Assembly (NCBI RefSeq): GCF_037126265.1
Contig: NZ_JAYLLN010000013.1
Coordinates: 1 to 64,000, forward strand
DNA: 64,000 nucleotides
Direction: 5' to 3'
Source of the DNA: Sphingobacterium tenebrionis
Lineage (GTDB): Bacteria > Bacteroidota > Bacteroidia > Sphingobacteriales > Sphingobacteriaceae
Of the stretch, positions 32,899 to 42,066 are shown piece by piece. The notes beneath the pieces were generated by a model, which was given only the letters and a program-made list of their open reading frames with translations, searched no databases and had not been told where the DNA came from. Positions within the stretch are counted from its first letter, which is position 1; each line of letters starts with the position of its first letter. The translations under genes were made by a program, and so were the position numbers.

Positions 32899-33582
32899 AT
32901 GAAAAAAGTTGTCGTATTTACCGGAGCTGGGATCTCCGTAGAGAGTGGATTACCTACTTTTCGTGGAACAGATGGACTATGGGAGGGTCATCGCGTAGAA
33001 GATGTGGCCACTCCGGAGGCTTGGCAAAGAAACCCAGCATTGATGCAGGATTTTTATAACAAGCGTCGGAAGAACTGTATAGAAGCCACTCCAAACGAAG
33101 CACATTTAAAATTGGCTGAGTTGGAGCAGGATTTTGATGTACACATCATCACTCAGAATATCGACGACCTACATGAACGAGCCGGTAGCAGCAAGGTACT
33201 TCATCTCCATGGTGAAATCCGAAAGTCCCAATCCTCCATCAATCCCAATTTGGTATATGAAATCAAAGGCGATGAAATAATTTCTGGAAGTGTGTGTGAG
33301 TTAGGTTCTCCATTAAGACCACATGTGGTTTGGTTTGGGGAAGCTGTCCCGAATATGATCCCGGCATCCAAGCTTGCCTCCCAGGCTGATGTATTTGTAG
33401 TGATCGGCACATCCCTTCAGGTTTACCCTGCAGCAAACCTATTATATGAAACTTCCCCCTTATGTAAACTCATTCTGATTGACCCTAATGCGGAAGAATA
33501 TCGGGTTCCACCCAACGTGATCAAGATTTCCGAAAAAGCCTCCAAAGGTGTTAGATATTTGGCAGATTTAATAGCCAAATAA
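32899..33582 (+). CDS. cobB: Sir2-family NAD-dependent protein deacylase (class III, CobB-like)
   Basis: Removes acyl groups from lysine using NAD. NAD-binding motif FTGAGISVESGLPTFRG, TQNIDDLHE, catalytic His104 in LHLHGE, and VVIGTSLQVYPAANLL are present. Tyr53-x-x-Arg56 (FYNKRR) is the pair that marks class III enzymes with desuccinylase/demalonylase activity (as in E. coli CobB and SIRT5). Only one Cys (Cys133) remains in the zinc-ribbon insertion, so the four-Cys zinc site is missing. The start is ATG 32899 (227 residues); a TTG at 32893 lies inside the promoter element. Confidence 0.93.
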   Translation: MKKVVVFTGAGISVESGLPTFRGTDGLWEGHRVEDVATPEAWQRNPALMQDFYNKRRKNCIEATPNEAHLKLAELEQDFDVHIITQNIDDLHERAGSSKVLHLHGEIRKSQSSINPNLVYEIKGDEIISGSVCELGSPLRPHVVWFGEAVPNMIPASKLASQADVFVVIGTSLQVYPAANLLYETSPLCKLILIDPNAEEYRVPPNVIKISEKASKGVRYLADLIAK

Positions 33583-33678
33583 AATTTTTTTACCACATAA
33601 AAACAACTATAATTCAACATTTTAGATATATTACATAAATTAATAATTTACTTTCCTATTTTTATGACAACAAAAAGA

Positions 33679-33715
33679 AAACCCCAAAACAAAATATAAT
33701 TTTGTTTTGGGGTTT
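33679..33715. terminator. Bidirectional terminator after the sirtuin gene
   Basis: A 17-bp perfect stem AAACCCCAAAACAAAAT (33679-33695) / its complement (33699-33715), with a 3-nt loop, between the convergent sirtuin and the small minus-strand gene; T-rich on both sides. Confidence 0.85.
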
Positions 33716-33768
33716 ATTTATTAAATACCTATTGTTTTTCAAGCATTTATAAAATTTATATAAACCTA

Positions 33769-34014
33769 TTATTGATATTTATTATAGGTTTCGATTATTG
33801 CCCCTCTCATCTGGGTAAAGATAGAAAGCACCTGTTGAATAAAGTGTTCATCCAACATTTCAAAAACTCCATTTATACCACCTACTACATCCACTTCAGC
33901 CAATTTATAGGATTGCTCTAAAGTACCTTGCTCAAACTTGATGATAAACTTCTGATTCATGCCGAAGATGCTAATCTTACATTCCGGATGAGGTAATTCT
34001 GCTAATACACGCAT
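33769..34014 (-). CDS. Small hypothetical protein downstream of gdhA
   Basis: 81 residues from the ATG at 34014 (MRVLAELPHPECKISIFGMN). A longer frame from 34062 would run through the gdhA terminator hairpin, so the shorter start is preferred. The composition is soluble and mildly hydrophobic, with strand-like (CKISIFGMNQKFIIKFEQG) then helix-like (FIQQVLSIFTQMRGAIIETY) segments. I do not recognise the family. It has a normal codon pattern and its own position between two terminators, which supports a real gene. Confidence 0.6.
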   Translation of the reverse strand: MRVLAELPHPECKISIFGMNQKFIIKFEQGTLEQSYKLAEVDVVGGINGVFEMLDEHFIQQVLSIFTQMRGAIIETYNKYQ

Positions 34015-34028
34015 ATAGATCACTAAAA

Positions 34029-34059
34029 AAATTCCAAGCCTGAATTGGACTTGGAATTT
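34029..34059 (-). terminator. Terminator after gdhA
   Basis: Stem AAATTCCAAG (34029-34038) / CTTGGAATTT (34050-34059), with a T-run on the minus strand, 24 nt after the gdhA stop. Confidence 0.8.
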
Positions 34060-34082
34060 CAAAAATATAAAATTTAAATTGC

Positions 34083-35417
34083 TTAAACGACCCCTTGCGC
34101 TTTCATGGCTTCGGCTACTTTTATGAACCCACCAATATTAGCTCCTTTGAGGTAATTGATATAGCCGTTTGGCTCTTTACCATAGCGCACACAGGTTTTA
34201 TGTATATTTTCCATGATCAATTTCAGGCGGTGGTCCACTTTTTCCCGTGCCCATTGCTGTCCGATCGCATTCTGGGACATTTCTAAGCCGGAAACAGCGA
34301 CACCTCCAGCGTTGGCCGCTTTTCCAGGACCAAAATGGATCTTAGCTTGCAGATATACTTTAATGGCTTCTGCTGAGGATGGCATATTTGCCCCTTCAGC
34401 CACAATCTTACATCCATTTTTCACCAATCTTTTGGCATCTGCCTCATTGATCTCGTTCTGGGTGGCACATGGAAGGGCAATATCGCATGCAAACTGCCAT
34501 GGATTTTCCTTGGCATGATAACTTGCAGAAGGATATTTCTTCGTGTATTTGGCCAGATCTCGCCCTAAGGTTCCTAGATAATTCAATTTATCCAGACTAA
34601 AGCCTTCCTTATCATAAATCGCTCCTTGACTATTGGACAAGGTGAGTACTTTTGCGCCCATTTGAATAGCTTTTTCAGCAGCGTAAAAGGCTACATTCCC
34701 TGCTCCGGAAATACAGACAGTCTTTCCTTCTATCTTTTCGTTATTGTAATCCAAAATACATTGAACAAAATAAAGCAGACCATAACCAGTAGCCTCTGGA
34801 CGGATGTACGAACCACCCCAAGCAGTACCTTTTCCGGTCAATACACCTGAAAAATTGTTCTGCAAGCGCTTATATTGCCCGAACAGATAGCCTATTTCAC
34901 GTCCTCCAACACCAATATCCCCCGCAGGAACATCGGTTTCCGACCCAATATGTCTTTGTAATTCGGTCATGAAGCTTTGGCAAAAACGCATGATTTCCAT
35001 ATCTGACTTTCCTTTGGGATCAAAATCAGAACCTCCCTTTCCACCACCAATAGGCAAACTGGTCAGGCTGTTCTTGAACACCTGCTCAAATGCCAAAAAC
35101 TTAAGAATGCTCAGATTTACATCTGGGGCAAATCGCAAACCTCCCTTGTAAGGTCCGATGGCCGAATTCATTTGAACACGATAACCTCGATTTACCTGGA
35201 TCTGATTCTGATCATCTGTCCAAGCCACCCGAAAAGAAACAATTCGTTCAGGTTCAACCATCCGTTCTAAAATTTTAAGGTCAATAAGATCAGGACGATG
35301 CTCATTTACATAGGGAATAAGATCTTCGACAACCTCCGTGACAGCCTGTAAAAATTCAGGTTCATTTGGGTTTCGCAAATCAACTTGTTTGATGAAATTC
35401 TTAAGATTTAGGGACAT
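34083..35417 (-). CDS. gdhA: NADP-type glutamate dehydrogenase
   Basis: Reversible reductive amination of 2-oxoglutarate to glutamate. The 444 residues show the family segments PYKGGLRFAPDVNLSILKFL, LPIGGGKGGSDFDPKGKS (catalytic Lys region), DVPAGDIGVGGREIGYLFG, and the Rossmann motif SGAGNVAFYAAEKA, then NAGGVAVSGLEMSQNA. The length (about 445) and the GGGKGGSDFDPKG form match the hexameric, usually NADPH-dependent bacterial class. A single-gene unit. Confidence 0.97.
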   Translation of the reverse strand: MSLNLKNFIKQVDLRNPNEPEFLQAVTEVVEDLIPYVNEHRPDLIDLKILERMVEPERIVSFRVAWTDDQNQIQVNRGYRVQMNSAIGPYKGGLRFAPDVNLSILKFLAFEQVFKNSLTSLPIGGGKGGSDFDPKGKSDMEIMRFCQSFMTELQRHIGSETDVPAGDIGVGGREIGYLFGQYKRLQNNFSGVLTGKGTAWGGSYIRPEATGYGLLYFVQCILDYNNEKIEGKTVCISGAGNVAFYAAEKAIQMGAKVLTLSNSQGAIYDKEGFSLDKLNYLGTLGRDLAKYTKKYPSASYHAKENPWQFACDIALPCATQNEINEADAKRLVKNGCKIVAEGANMPSSAEAIKVYLQAKIHFGPGKAANAGGVAVSGLEMSQNAIGQQWAREKVDHRLKLIMENIHKTCVRYGKEPNGYINYLKGANIGGFIKVAEAMKAQGVV

Positions 35418-35529
35418 TTATTGTTAATTATTTATTTTTTCACCACAATACTAATGAAAATATTGAAAAAACGCTAATTATTTACGCATTTTATCAATAC
35501 AATTAAAAGCCCTAAATAACTGGAAAGGA

Positions 35530-36336
35530 TTATAAATTAGTAGGCAAAAACAGTTGACCGTAATGCTTTAAATCTTCCAATCCATCGGTGGTATCAAAAA
35601 TACCGTAGACAGAAGATCCAGATCCGCTCATGGATGCATAAATAGCCCCCAATTCATACATCTTATTCTTGATATCACCTATCAGCGGATATTTTTCGAA
35701 AAGAGAAAATTCAAAATCATTCTTAATGGTATATTTCCATTCCTGAATGGGAAGATTTATCGCTTGCCGTAAATCCAGTTCGGATGGTTTCGGAAGGACC
35801 TGACTATATGCTTCTGCCGTAGAGATATGGATATCCGGCTTGACCAGTACGATCTGATAGGAAGATAGATCAAGAGCAATCTCTTCGAGATCTGTTCCTA
35901 TACCTACAGCATACATCGCTTTATTCTCTACAAAGAATGGACAATCGGCACCAAGTTTTGCAGCTAATTGCTTCAATTCTTCTGTAGAAATATTTAAGGA
36001 AAATTGTTCGTTCAATAACAGTAATACAGCTGTTGCATCGGAAGAACCTCCCCCTAAGCCAGCACCAATCGGAATATTTTTCAGCAAATGAATGGTTACT
36101 GGAGGTAAATCATATATGGAACTTAACAACCTATATGCCCTTAAACACAAGTTATTATCATCAGCTATTAAATCTGAATTCCAAATCTGCAAGGCTACTT
36201 CCTGGCTAGGTGTGATTTCGACAGCATCATAAATCTTCACTGGATAAAACACAGTTTCCAGGTTATGGTATCCGTCGGAACGCTTTTCTGTAATATGCAA
36301 GCCTATATTGATTTTAGCATTTGCGAATTTGAGCAT
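35530..36336 (-). CDS. ispE: 4-diphosphocytidyl-2-C-methyl-D-erythritol kinase
   Basis: The ATP-dependent kinase step of the MEP isoprenoid pathway. A GHMP kinase of 268 residues: the phosphate-binding motif is PIGAGLGGGSSDATAVLLLL, the N-terminal ANAKINIGLHITEKRSDGYH carries the catalytic Lys/His region, and ASMSGSGSSVYGIF is the third GHMP motif. No other MEP gene is adjacent. It is divergent from the propeller-HTH regulator. Confidence 0.96.
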   Translation of the reverse strand: MLKFANAKINIGLHITEKRSDGYHNLETVFYPVKIYDAVEITPSQEVALQIWNSDLIADDNNLCLRAYRLLSSIYDLPPVTIHLLKNIPIGAGLGGGSSDATAVLLLLNEQFSLNISTEELKQLAAKLGADCPFFVENKAMYAVGIGTDLEEIALDLSSYQIVLVKPDIHISTAEAYSQVLPKPSELDLRQAINLPIQEWKYTIKNDFEFSLFEKYPLIGDIKNKMYELGAIYASMSGSGSSVYGIFDTTDGLEDLKHYGQLFLPTNL

Positions 36337-36418
36337 AGTTGATTTTTAATGTGGATGATATAATAAACGCACTCTCTTCCTACAAATATGCTATTTTTTA
36401 AGGATTAAATGGATTTAT

Positions 36419-36426
36419 TATCTTTG
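36419..36426 (+). promoter_or_regulatory. -7 element for the propeller-HTH regulator
   Basis: TATCTTTG (TAnnTTTG), 16 nt upstream of the chosen ATG at 36443. It argues against the TTG start at 36434. No clear -33 TTTG is seen. Confidence 0.5.
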
Positions 36427-36442
36427 GATAAGTTTGAACCTT

Positions 36443-39298
36443 ATGTCTATAAAATCTGGCTTTATTGGCTTTTTCCTATTATTCATTAGTGTCAGCATCC
36501 TAGGGCAGAACATCCCTAGGGTCGGAACCCCTTTTGTGCAGCAATATACCAAATCGATGTATGCTGCTGGAAACCAAAATTGGGGACTTGCCATCAGTCA
36601 TGACGGATTTGTATATGCAGCCAATACGGAAGGTTTATTGGTATTTGATGGACAGGAATGGAAGCTTTTCCCTATGAAGAACCACGCCAGCCTACGCAGC
36701 GTCAATATCGATAAAGAAGGAAGAGTTTTTGTTGGTGGGTCGGGTGAATTTGGCTATTGGACCAGAGGAAGCTATGGGAAAATGAACTACACCAGCTTGT
36801 CGGACTCAATCAAAGATAAAGAAACCTTACGCAATGATGATATCTGGCGGATCCTCATCCAAGAAGACCAGGTATTCTTCCACAGCTTTTCAAAAAGTTA
36901 CCGCTATCAAAAAGGGAGCATTGATTTGCTAAGAGCACAGGGCGAGCCTTTCCTATTCGGCCATCAGGTTGGTTACAACCTGTATTTTGAACAGATACCT
37001 TCGGGTTTACACCGCTTGAGCAATAATCGTCTAGAAAGGATTCCAGACGCAGCCAAGCTCCAGGGCATGAATATTTTAAGCATGCTCCCCTTCCATGATC
37101 ATCAAACCTTAATCGCAACCGCCAATCATGGTTTGTTCTTAATGAGCCCCACAGGCTCCATCAAACCTTTTCCAACGGCGGCTGATGATGCCCTCAAAAG
37201 ATATCAGATCAATAATGGGGTTAAACTTTTTGCAGATCAGTACGCCTTTGGAACCATACAGAATGGGGTGTATATCGTGAATAAATCGGGTGAAATCGTT
37301 CAGCATATCAGCAAGAACAATGGATTACAGAACAATACCGTATTAAGTTTAGCCGTGGATAAACAATCCAATCTTTGGGTGGGCTTAGATAATGGGATCG
37401 ACCGCATTGATATCAATTCACCCTTATATTATTATTCAGACTTTACAGGCAATATCGGTACAGTATACAGTTCGATCCTGTTCAATAATAAGATCTACCT
37501 GGGCACCAACCAAGGTTTGTTCGTAAGTGATTGGAAAGGGGTTTCCTCTTATAATTCATTGAAATTTCAACTCATCCCCAATTCCCAAGGCCAAGTATGG
37601 CAATTGGCGAATATTGCGGGAAAACTGGTTATAGGCCATAATAATGGCACTTTTATCTTAGAGGACCAAGTGCTTAAAAAAATCTCTTCTGTAACCGGAG
37701 CTTGGAAATTTCTACCTGTTGCCAATAGTAATTATTGGCTGCAAGGAAATTACACTGGAATCGGATTGATGACCACAGATCCAACCGTGTCATTTGTCAA
37801 ACAGTTGGAAGGCAGGAACGACCTAACGCGCGACATTTACCAAGAGCAAGCGGAAACTTTTTGGATAAGTAACCAACAGCAAGTTCAACAGGTAAAATTC
37901 AATCCCGGATACCAATCCGTAAAAGAATGGAAAACCATGGATAAAGGACTGCCGAAGAATGCCCGGATCCATGGAATATATAACTTGGCCAATAACGCTG
38001 TATTTGCTACCGACTCAGGCTTCTACCGTTTTGACCATGTATTGAATGAATTTAAAGCCTATGCGGAACTCAACGGACAGCTGGGTTCTTTTTACAATGC
38101 CAACAAGGTCATTCCGATCAGCAACAACCAATACTGGCTAATCAAAAAATCTCATATTGCCCGGGTGGAATTTCCCGCCGATGAACAAATCCGAATTGAC
38201 TCTTCCTCCTGGAATTCGTTAAAAGGGAGAATGATGAATAATTACGAACATATATTACAGGTTAACAGCGAACTATCCCTGTTTGGTTTAGATAATGGTT
38301 TTGCACTTTACTTCAACAAATTCCCCGTAAAGCAACAGATTCCCAAACCCATTATCACCAATATCTGGAACATCACCAAGGACCAGAAACCTTTATATGA
38401 CGACTTAAGCATTCCCAATGCCGAAAACAATTTAAGGATTTCATTCGCGTCGCCTTGGTATTCCTCATCGCCCATTCGATACCAATATGTCTTGGAAGGT
38501 TATACCGATGATTGGTCCAACTGGGATGTGGTAGCTTATAGGGATTTCACGAATCTGCCCTTTGGAAATTATACCTTTAAGGTTCGAGCGATATCAGCAA
38601 ACGGGATACAATCTGATATCACATCGATTAACTTTCGAATCAAGGCTCCTTGGTACCTGAGTTGGCCAATGATCCTGCTATACGTATTAGCGGCTATCTT
38701 TCTGTTCTTTTGGAGCAAGAAAGCTTATGAAAAGCGGCTAAAGGAAGACCAACGTAAGCTGAAGGAAAACATGTTAGCAGATCAAGAAAAACGTTTGGCC
38801 CGAGAAGCCGAAGAGAACGAAAAGAAATTGATGGCCATAAAGAACGAACAACTCGAACAGGAACTTGCCATCAAAAACAGGGAATTGGCCAATTCGGCCA
38901 TGAATATTGTCTATAAAAATGAAATGCTCAACAACCTGCATCATGAACTGACCAACCTGAATGATTCTAATGGTAACAAGTTGAGTAACGAGCAATTACG
39001 AAAGGTAAATAAACTGATTGATGAAGCACATAGTGATGATCGGGACTGGGATCTTTTTGAAAAAAGCTTCAATGAAGCCCATGAGAATTTCTTCAAAAAA
39101 CTGAAAGCTGATTATCCGAGCTTGGTGCCCAATGATCTTAAACTCTGTGCCTACCTAAGGCTGAACATGTCGAGTAAGGAGATTGCCTCCTTATTGAATA
39201 TCAGTACCAGAGGTGTGGAGATCCGTAGGTACCGATTGCGGAAAAAACTGGAATTGCCAACGAATAAAAATCTTACCGAATTTTTATTGGAACTGTAA
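36443..39298 (+). CDS. Membrane-spanning beta-propeller/Y_Y_Y sensor with cytoplasmic LuxR-type HTH
   Basis: 951 residues from ATG 36443. After a signal/anchor (GFIGFFLLFISVSILG) comes a long periplasmic region of propeller blades (WGLAISHDGFVYAANTEGLL, NLWVGLDNGIDRI), then a Y_Y_Y domain (YVLEGYTDDWSNWD ... FKVRAIS), one transmembrane helix (about residues 737-757, SWPMILLYVLAAIFLFFW), a long charged coiled coil (about 760-860) and a C-terminal HTH (about 892-950) with SSKEIASLLNISTRGVEIRR. Unlike hybrid two-component systems of this family there is no histidine kinase or receiver domain, so the signal must pass directly through the membrane to DNA binding. Probable ligand and target genes are unknown. 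Confidence 0.87.
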   Translation: MSIKSGFIGFFLLFISVSILGQNIPRVGTPFVQQYTKSMYAAGNQNWGLAISHDGFVYAANTEGLLVFDGQEWKLFPMKNHASLRSVNIDKEGRVFVGGSGEFGYWTRGSYGKMNYTSLSDSIKDKETLRNDDIWRILIQEDQVFFHSFSKSYRYQKGSIDLLRAQGEPFLFGHQVGYNLYFEQIPSGLHRLSNNRLERIPDAAKLQGMNILSMLPFHDHQTLIATANHGLFLMSPTGSIKPFPTAADDALKRYQINNGVKLFADQYAFGTIQNGVYIVNKSGEIVQHISKNNGLQNNTVLSLAVDKQSNLWVGLDNGIDRIDINSPLYYYSDFTGNIGTVYSSILFNNKIYLGTNQGLFVSDWKGVSSYNSLKFQLIPNSQGQVWQLANIAGKLVIGHNNGTFILEDQVLKKISSVTGAWKFLPVANSNYWLQGNYTGIGLMTTDPTVSFVKQLEGRNDLTRDIYQEQAETFWISNQQQVQQVKFNPGYQSVKEWKTMDKGLPKNARIHGIYNLANNAVFATDSGFYRFDHVLNEFKAYAELNGQLGSFYNANKVIPISNNQYWLIKKSHIARVEFPADEQIRIDSSSWNSLKGRMMNNYEHILQVNSELSLFGLDNGFALYFNKFPVKQQIPKPIITNIWNITKDQKPLYDDLSIPNAENNLRISFASPWYSSSPIRYQYVLEGYTDDWSNWDVVAYRDFTNLPFGNYTFKVRAISANGIQSDITSINFRIKAPWYLSWPMILLYVLAAIFLFFWSKKAYEKRLKEDQRKLKENMLADQEKRLAREAEENEKKLMAIKNEQLEQELAIKNRELANSAMNIVYKNEMLNNLHHELTNLNDSNGNKLSNEQLRKVNKLIDEAHSDDRDWDLFEKSFNEAHENFFKKLKADYPSLVPNDLKLCAYLRLNMSSKEIASLLNISTRGVEIRRYRLRKKLELPTNKNLTEFLLEL

Positions 39299-40765
39299 TT
39301 ACCATCGCCCGCCGGCACCCCCACCACCGGAAGAACCACCACCAAAACTTCCACTGCTGGATGAGGAACCACCGCCAGAAGATCCTCCAGAAGAACTACT
39401 GCTGCTGGAGCGGGTCTTCTTGGCAATGGTGTAGAATTCAATATGCTTTTTATAATTACAAAACTGACATTTATCGAATTTCTCTCCAGAACCTGCACTG
39501 GAATAATTCGCAGCAACTACCGTTTTGGTCTGGTTTTTCAATAAGGTATGATACCCACATGCCGGACAGACATCAAATTTTTTACTTACTTCCCAAGGGA
39601 CCAATTCATACTTCCCGGTCTTACTATGCTGCCAGATTTCATATTTCCGGGATCCTTTCTGCTCTTCGGCACGTTGGCCATCATCAAGGATCGTCTTGAT
39701 CTTTTTGGCGTCCTTATTTCGATTCAAGCGCGTCCATTCCGGATCATTGTTCGGTGGAAGAAAACGACCTCTGTTTTTGAACATCCGATTTGAAAGCCAA
39801 ATCAAATCGAATAGCGCCAATGGTGAAAGCAACATAGGTACCAGAAGGTAATTCCTAAACTTCTTGAGTGCAATTTGTTTTTCTTCCTCATCCTTGCCAC
39901 CCTTAACGATACTTTCCCTACCAGTAGTAATCCGCATGGCCAAAATAACCCCTCCCAATGCAAATAATATATAAGGGGTATTGTTCTTATTATACAAGGG
40001 GCTGAGATCCTCATATAAAATGATCAGTGGGAAAACTGATACAAACATCAATAATACACCACATCCAAGCCCATAAAATATTGGCTTTACAAACGAGACT
40101 TTGTTCGCTTTTTTTAATAGCGATTTAATGACTAGATGGGTATAGATGTATAATGCAATAAAAAAGAGGATCACCAATAAGCTATTTTTAAAAATAGCAT
40201 TATCCCAACTGAAGAAAGGCTGTGCTTCGGGCATCATCTCCTTCAGCTCTTTTACGGAATCTGGTGATTTAAGCACATGTTCAATAAAACGCACCGCTTG
40301 AAAAACACCAGCGCTGTAATACCCCTGTTGAAAATTAGGTACAAGGTATAATTCGCCCACCCGCTTTAAATAGGCATCCGGAAAGAGCCGTTCCATTCCA
40401 TAGCCAGAAATAAAACGATATTCCCGCCTATCCTTTGCGATAAAGAGCAACAATCCATTGTTGGACTCTTTTTTCCCAATCCCCCATTTATTGAATAAAG
40501 ATAAAGCAAATTCAAAATCATCTTCACCATCGTAATCATTGACCAGCACAATGGCAAACTCCGCCCCTGTTTCCTGTTCTATGCTTTTACATATACTATC
40601 AAGTTCCTGCACGGAATACCAATCCAAAATACCATCGGGATTGGAAACATAATAATCTTGTCCTTTACTTTTAGGATTGGGGATCTGCGCATGTAAAGCT
40701 GGGATACAAAAGAATAGAACCAGCCAAAGTTTTAGAATAGTGTGAAAAATACCTTTCAAAAGCAT
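39299..40765 (-). CDS. TPM domain membrane protein with Ser/Gly-rich tail
   Basis: 488 residues: signal peptide (ending ALHAQ), then a TPM domain (about residues 40-165; VSNPDGILDWYSVQELDSIC, AEFAIVLVNDYDG, GLLLFIAKDRREYRFISGYG). Three or so hydrophobic segments follow (around 195-315), then a soluble region with CPACGYHTL and CQFCNYK, i.e. two CxxC pairs that could bind a metal, and a low-complexity tail of Ser and Gly ending GAGGRW. TPM proteins (YgcG-like) have been linked to phosphatase activity and photosystem repair, but the role here is unknown. The stop abuts the convergent regulator's stop with no gap. Confidence 0.8.
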   Translation of the reverse strand: MLLKGIFHTILKLWLVLFFCIPALHAQIPNPKSKGQDYYVSNPDGILDWYSVQELDSICKSIEQETGAEFAIVLVNDYDGEDDFEFALSLFNKWGIGKKESNNGLLLFIAKDRREYRFISGYGMERLFPDAYLKRVGELYLVPNFQQGYYSAGVFQAVRFIEHVLKSPDSVKELKEMMPEAQPFFSWDNAIFKNSLLVILFFIALYIYTHLVIKSLLKKANKVSFVKPIFYGLGCGVLLMFVSVFPLIILYEDLSPLYNKNNTPYILFALGGVILAMRITTGRESIVKGGKDEEEKQIALKKFRNYLLVPMLLSPLALFDLIWLSNRMFKNRGRFLPPNNDPEWTRLNRNKDAKKIKTILDDGQRAEEQKGSRKYEIWQHSKTGKYELVPWEVSKKFDVCPACGYHTLLKNQTKTVVAANYSSAGSGEKFDKCQFCNYKKHIEFYTIAKKTRSSSSSSSGGSSGGGSSSSSGSFGGGSSGGGGAGGRW

Positions 40766-40895
40766 AATTGGATTTAAATCATACCCCCATGTACTTGGGG
40801 AGAATTATCATTCGAATATAATCATTTAAAAAATACCCTTACAAGAACTTGACATTTTATCCCTATTATGGTCTATTATTTGAGCAATATATATT

Positions 40896-41456
40896 ATGGG
40901 AAAAATTTTAAAAGTACTTTTAACACTGGCCATCATCATCGGGGTCACCTGGTTTGTATGGGACCGTATAAAGCCAAGCACGAAAACCGAAAGCAATCAT
41001 CAGGTGCTATTGGAAAGAATCGAAGCCATGGGCAAACTCGAGTTGGTAAAATATAGATATAGCGACGTGGTTGAACATAAAAGCATCAGTGCCTATCTTC
41101 CTGATGCGAGTGTACTATTGATCATCAAAGCAGATGCAGTAGGTTGTATTGACCTCACTAAACTCGATTCAACGGACATTCAGGTTACTGGTGATTCTGT
41201 TACCATCCATCTTCCAAAACCTGAAATATGTTACGTCAAAATCGACCATAAAGATTCGAAGGTATATGATACCAAAATGGCGTTTTTTAGGGAAGCAGAC
41301 CTGGTAGATGAAGCCTATAAATATGCAGAAGAGGAAATCCACAAACAGGTTAAGGCATCTGATATCCTTTCACAGACTCAAAAAAATGCCATGTCGGTGT
41401 TCCAGCCTTTGATCGAAGCTTTGGAATTCAAAAAAGTAACCCTTACATTCGATTAA
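40896..41456 (+). CDS. DUF4230 membrane-anchored protein
   Basis: 186 residues with one N-terminal membrane segment (KVLLTLAIIIGVTWFVW) and an extracytoplasmic domain. LVKYRYSDVVEHK, then ADAVGCIDLTKLDSTDIQV and SVTIHLPKPEICYVKIDHKD are features I associate with DUF4230. No catalytic function is known for the family. It lies 10 nt upstream of a methyltransferase gene on the same strand and may share its transcript. Confidence 0.75.
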   Translation: MGKILKVLLTLAIIIGVTWFVWDRIKPSTKTESNHQVLLERIEAMGKLELVKYRYSDVVEHKSISAYLPDASVLLIIKADAVGCIDLTKLDSTDIQVTGDSVTIHLPKPEICYVKIDHKDSKVYDTKMAFFREADLVDEAYKYAEEEIHKQVKASDILSQTQKNAMSVFQPLIEALEFKKVTLTFD

Positions 41457-41466
41457 AATCGAAATC

Positions 41467-42066
41467 ATGAAGGAAAGTAAAGATGTCTACAAGATCTATG
41501 ACAAAATAGCCGGTTGGTTCCATCAGAACCGTGGGCAAGACCTCATGGAGAAGGCTTATCTGGATTTTGTCCTGGAAAAAATCCCCCAAGATGGAAAGAT
41601 ACTGGATTTAGGTTGCGGAACTGGAAAGCCCATCTTAGCCTATCTACTATCTTTGGGAAGATCAGTCGTTGCGGTTGATGCCAGTAGGGAGATCCTTAAG
41701 ATTGCAGCCCAGAATTTCCCCGAACAAGCTTTTATCCTTCAGGATATGAGGAATTTGGATCTACCGGAAAAATTCGACGCCATCATAGCTTGGCATAGCT
41801 TTTTTCATCTGCCTGCTGCAGATCAGCAATCGATGTTCCCTATATTCAAACAATACTTGAACCCCGGTGGTATGTTGGTTTTTACCTCCGGCCCGGATGA
41901 GGGTGAAGCTTGGAGTAGGTTAAACCAGGAAGATGTATACCATGCCTCCTTATCCCCAACGGATTATGAGCATCTATTAAAAGCAAACGAGTTTATTGTC
42001 CTTAAGAAAGCGTTGGAAGACCCAACTGTTGGTAATGCTTCCGTTTGGGTCTGCCAAAGAATCTAA
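41467..42066 (+). CDS. Class I SAM-dependent methyltransferase
   Basis: A 199-residue methyltransferase of the Methyltransf_25/11 type. Motif I is ILDLGCGTGKPILAYL, with VVAVDASREILKIA (acidic loop binding the ribose) and FILQDMRNLDL as motif II/III. The substrate is not identifiable. The end overlaps the convergent transporter gene by 3 nt. Confidence 0.88.
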   Translation: MKESKDVYKIYDKIAGWFHQNRGQDLMEKAYLDFVLEKIPQDGKILDLGCGTGKPILAYLLSLGRSVVAVDASREILKIAAQNFPEQAFILQDMRNLDLPEKFDAIIAWHSFFHLPAADQQSMFPIFKQYLNPGGMLVFTSGPDEGEAWSRLNQEDVYHASLSPTDYEHLLKANEFIVLKKALEDPTVGNASVWVCQRI

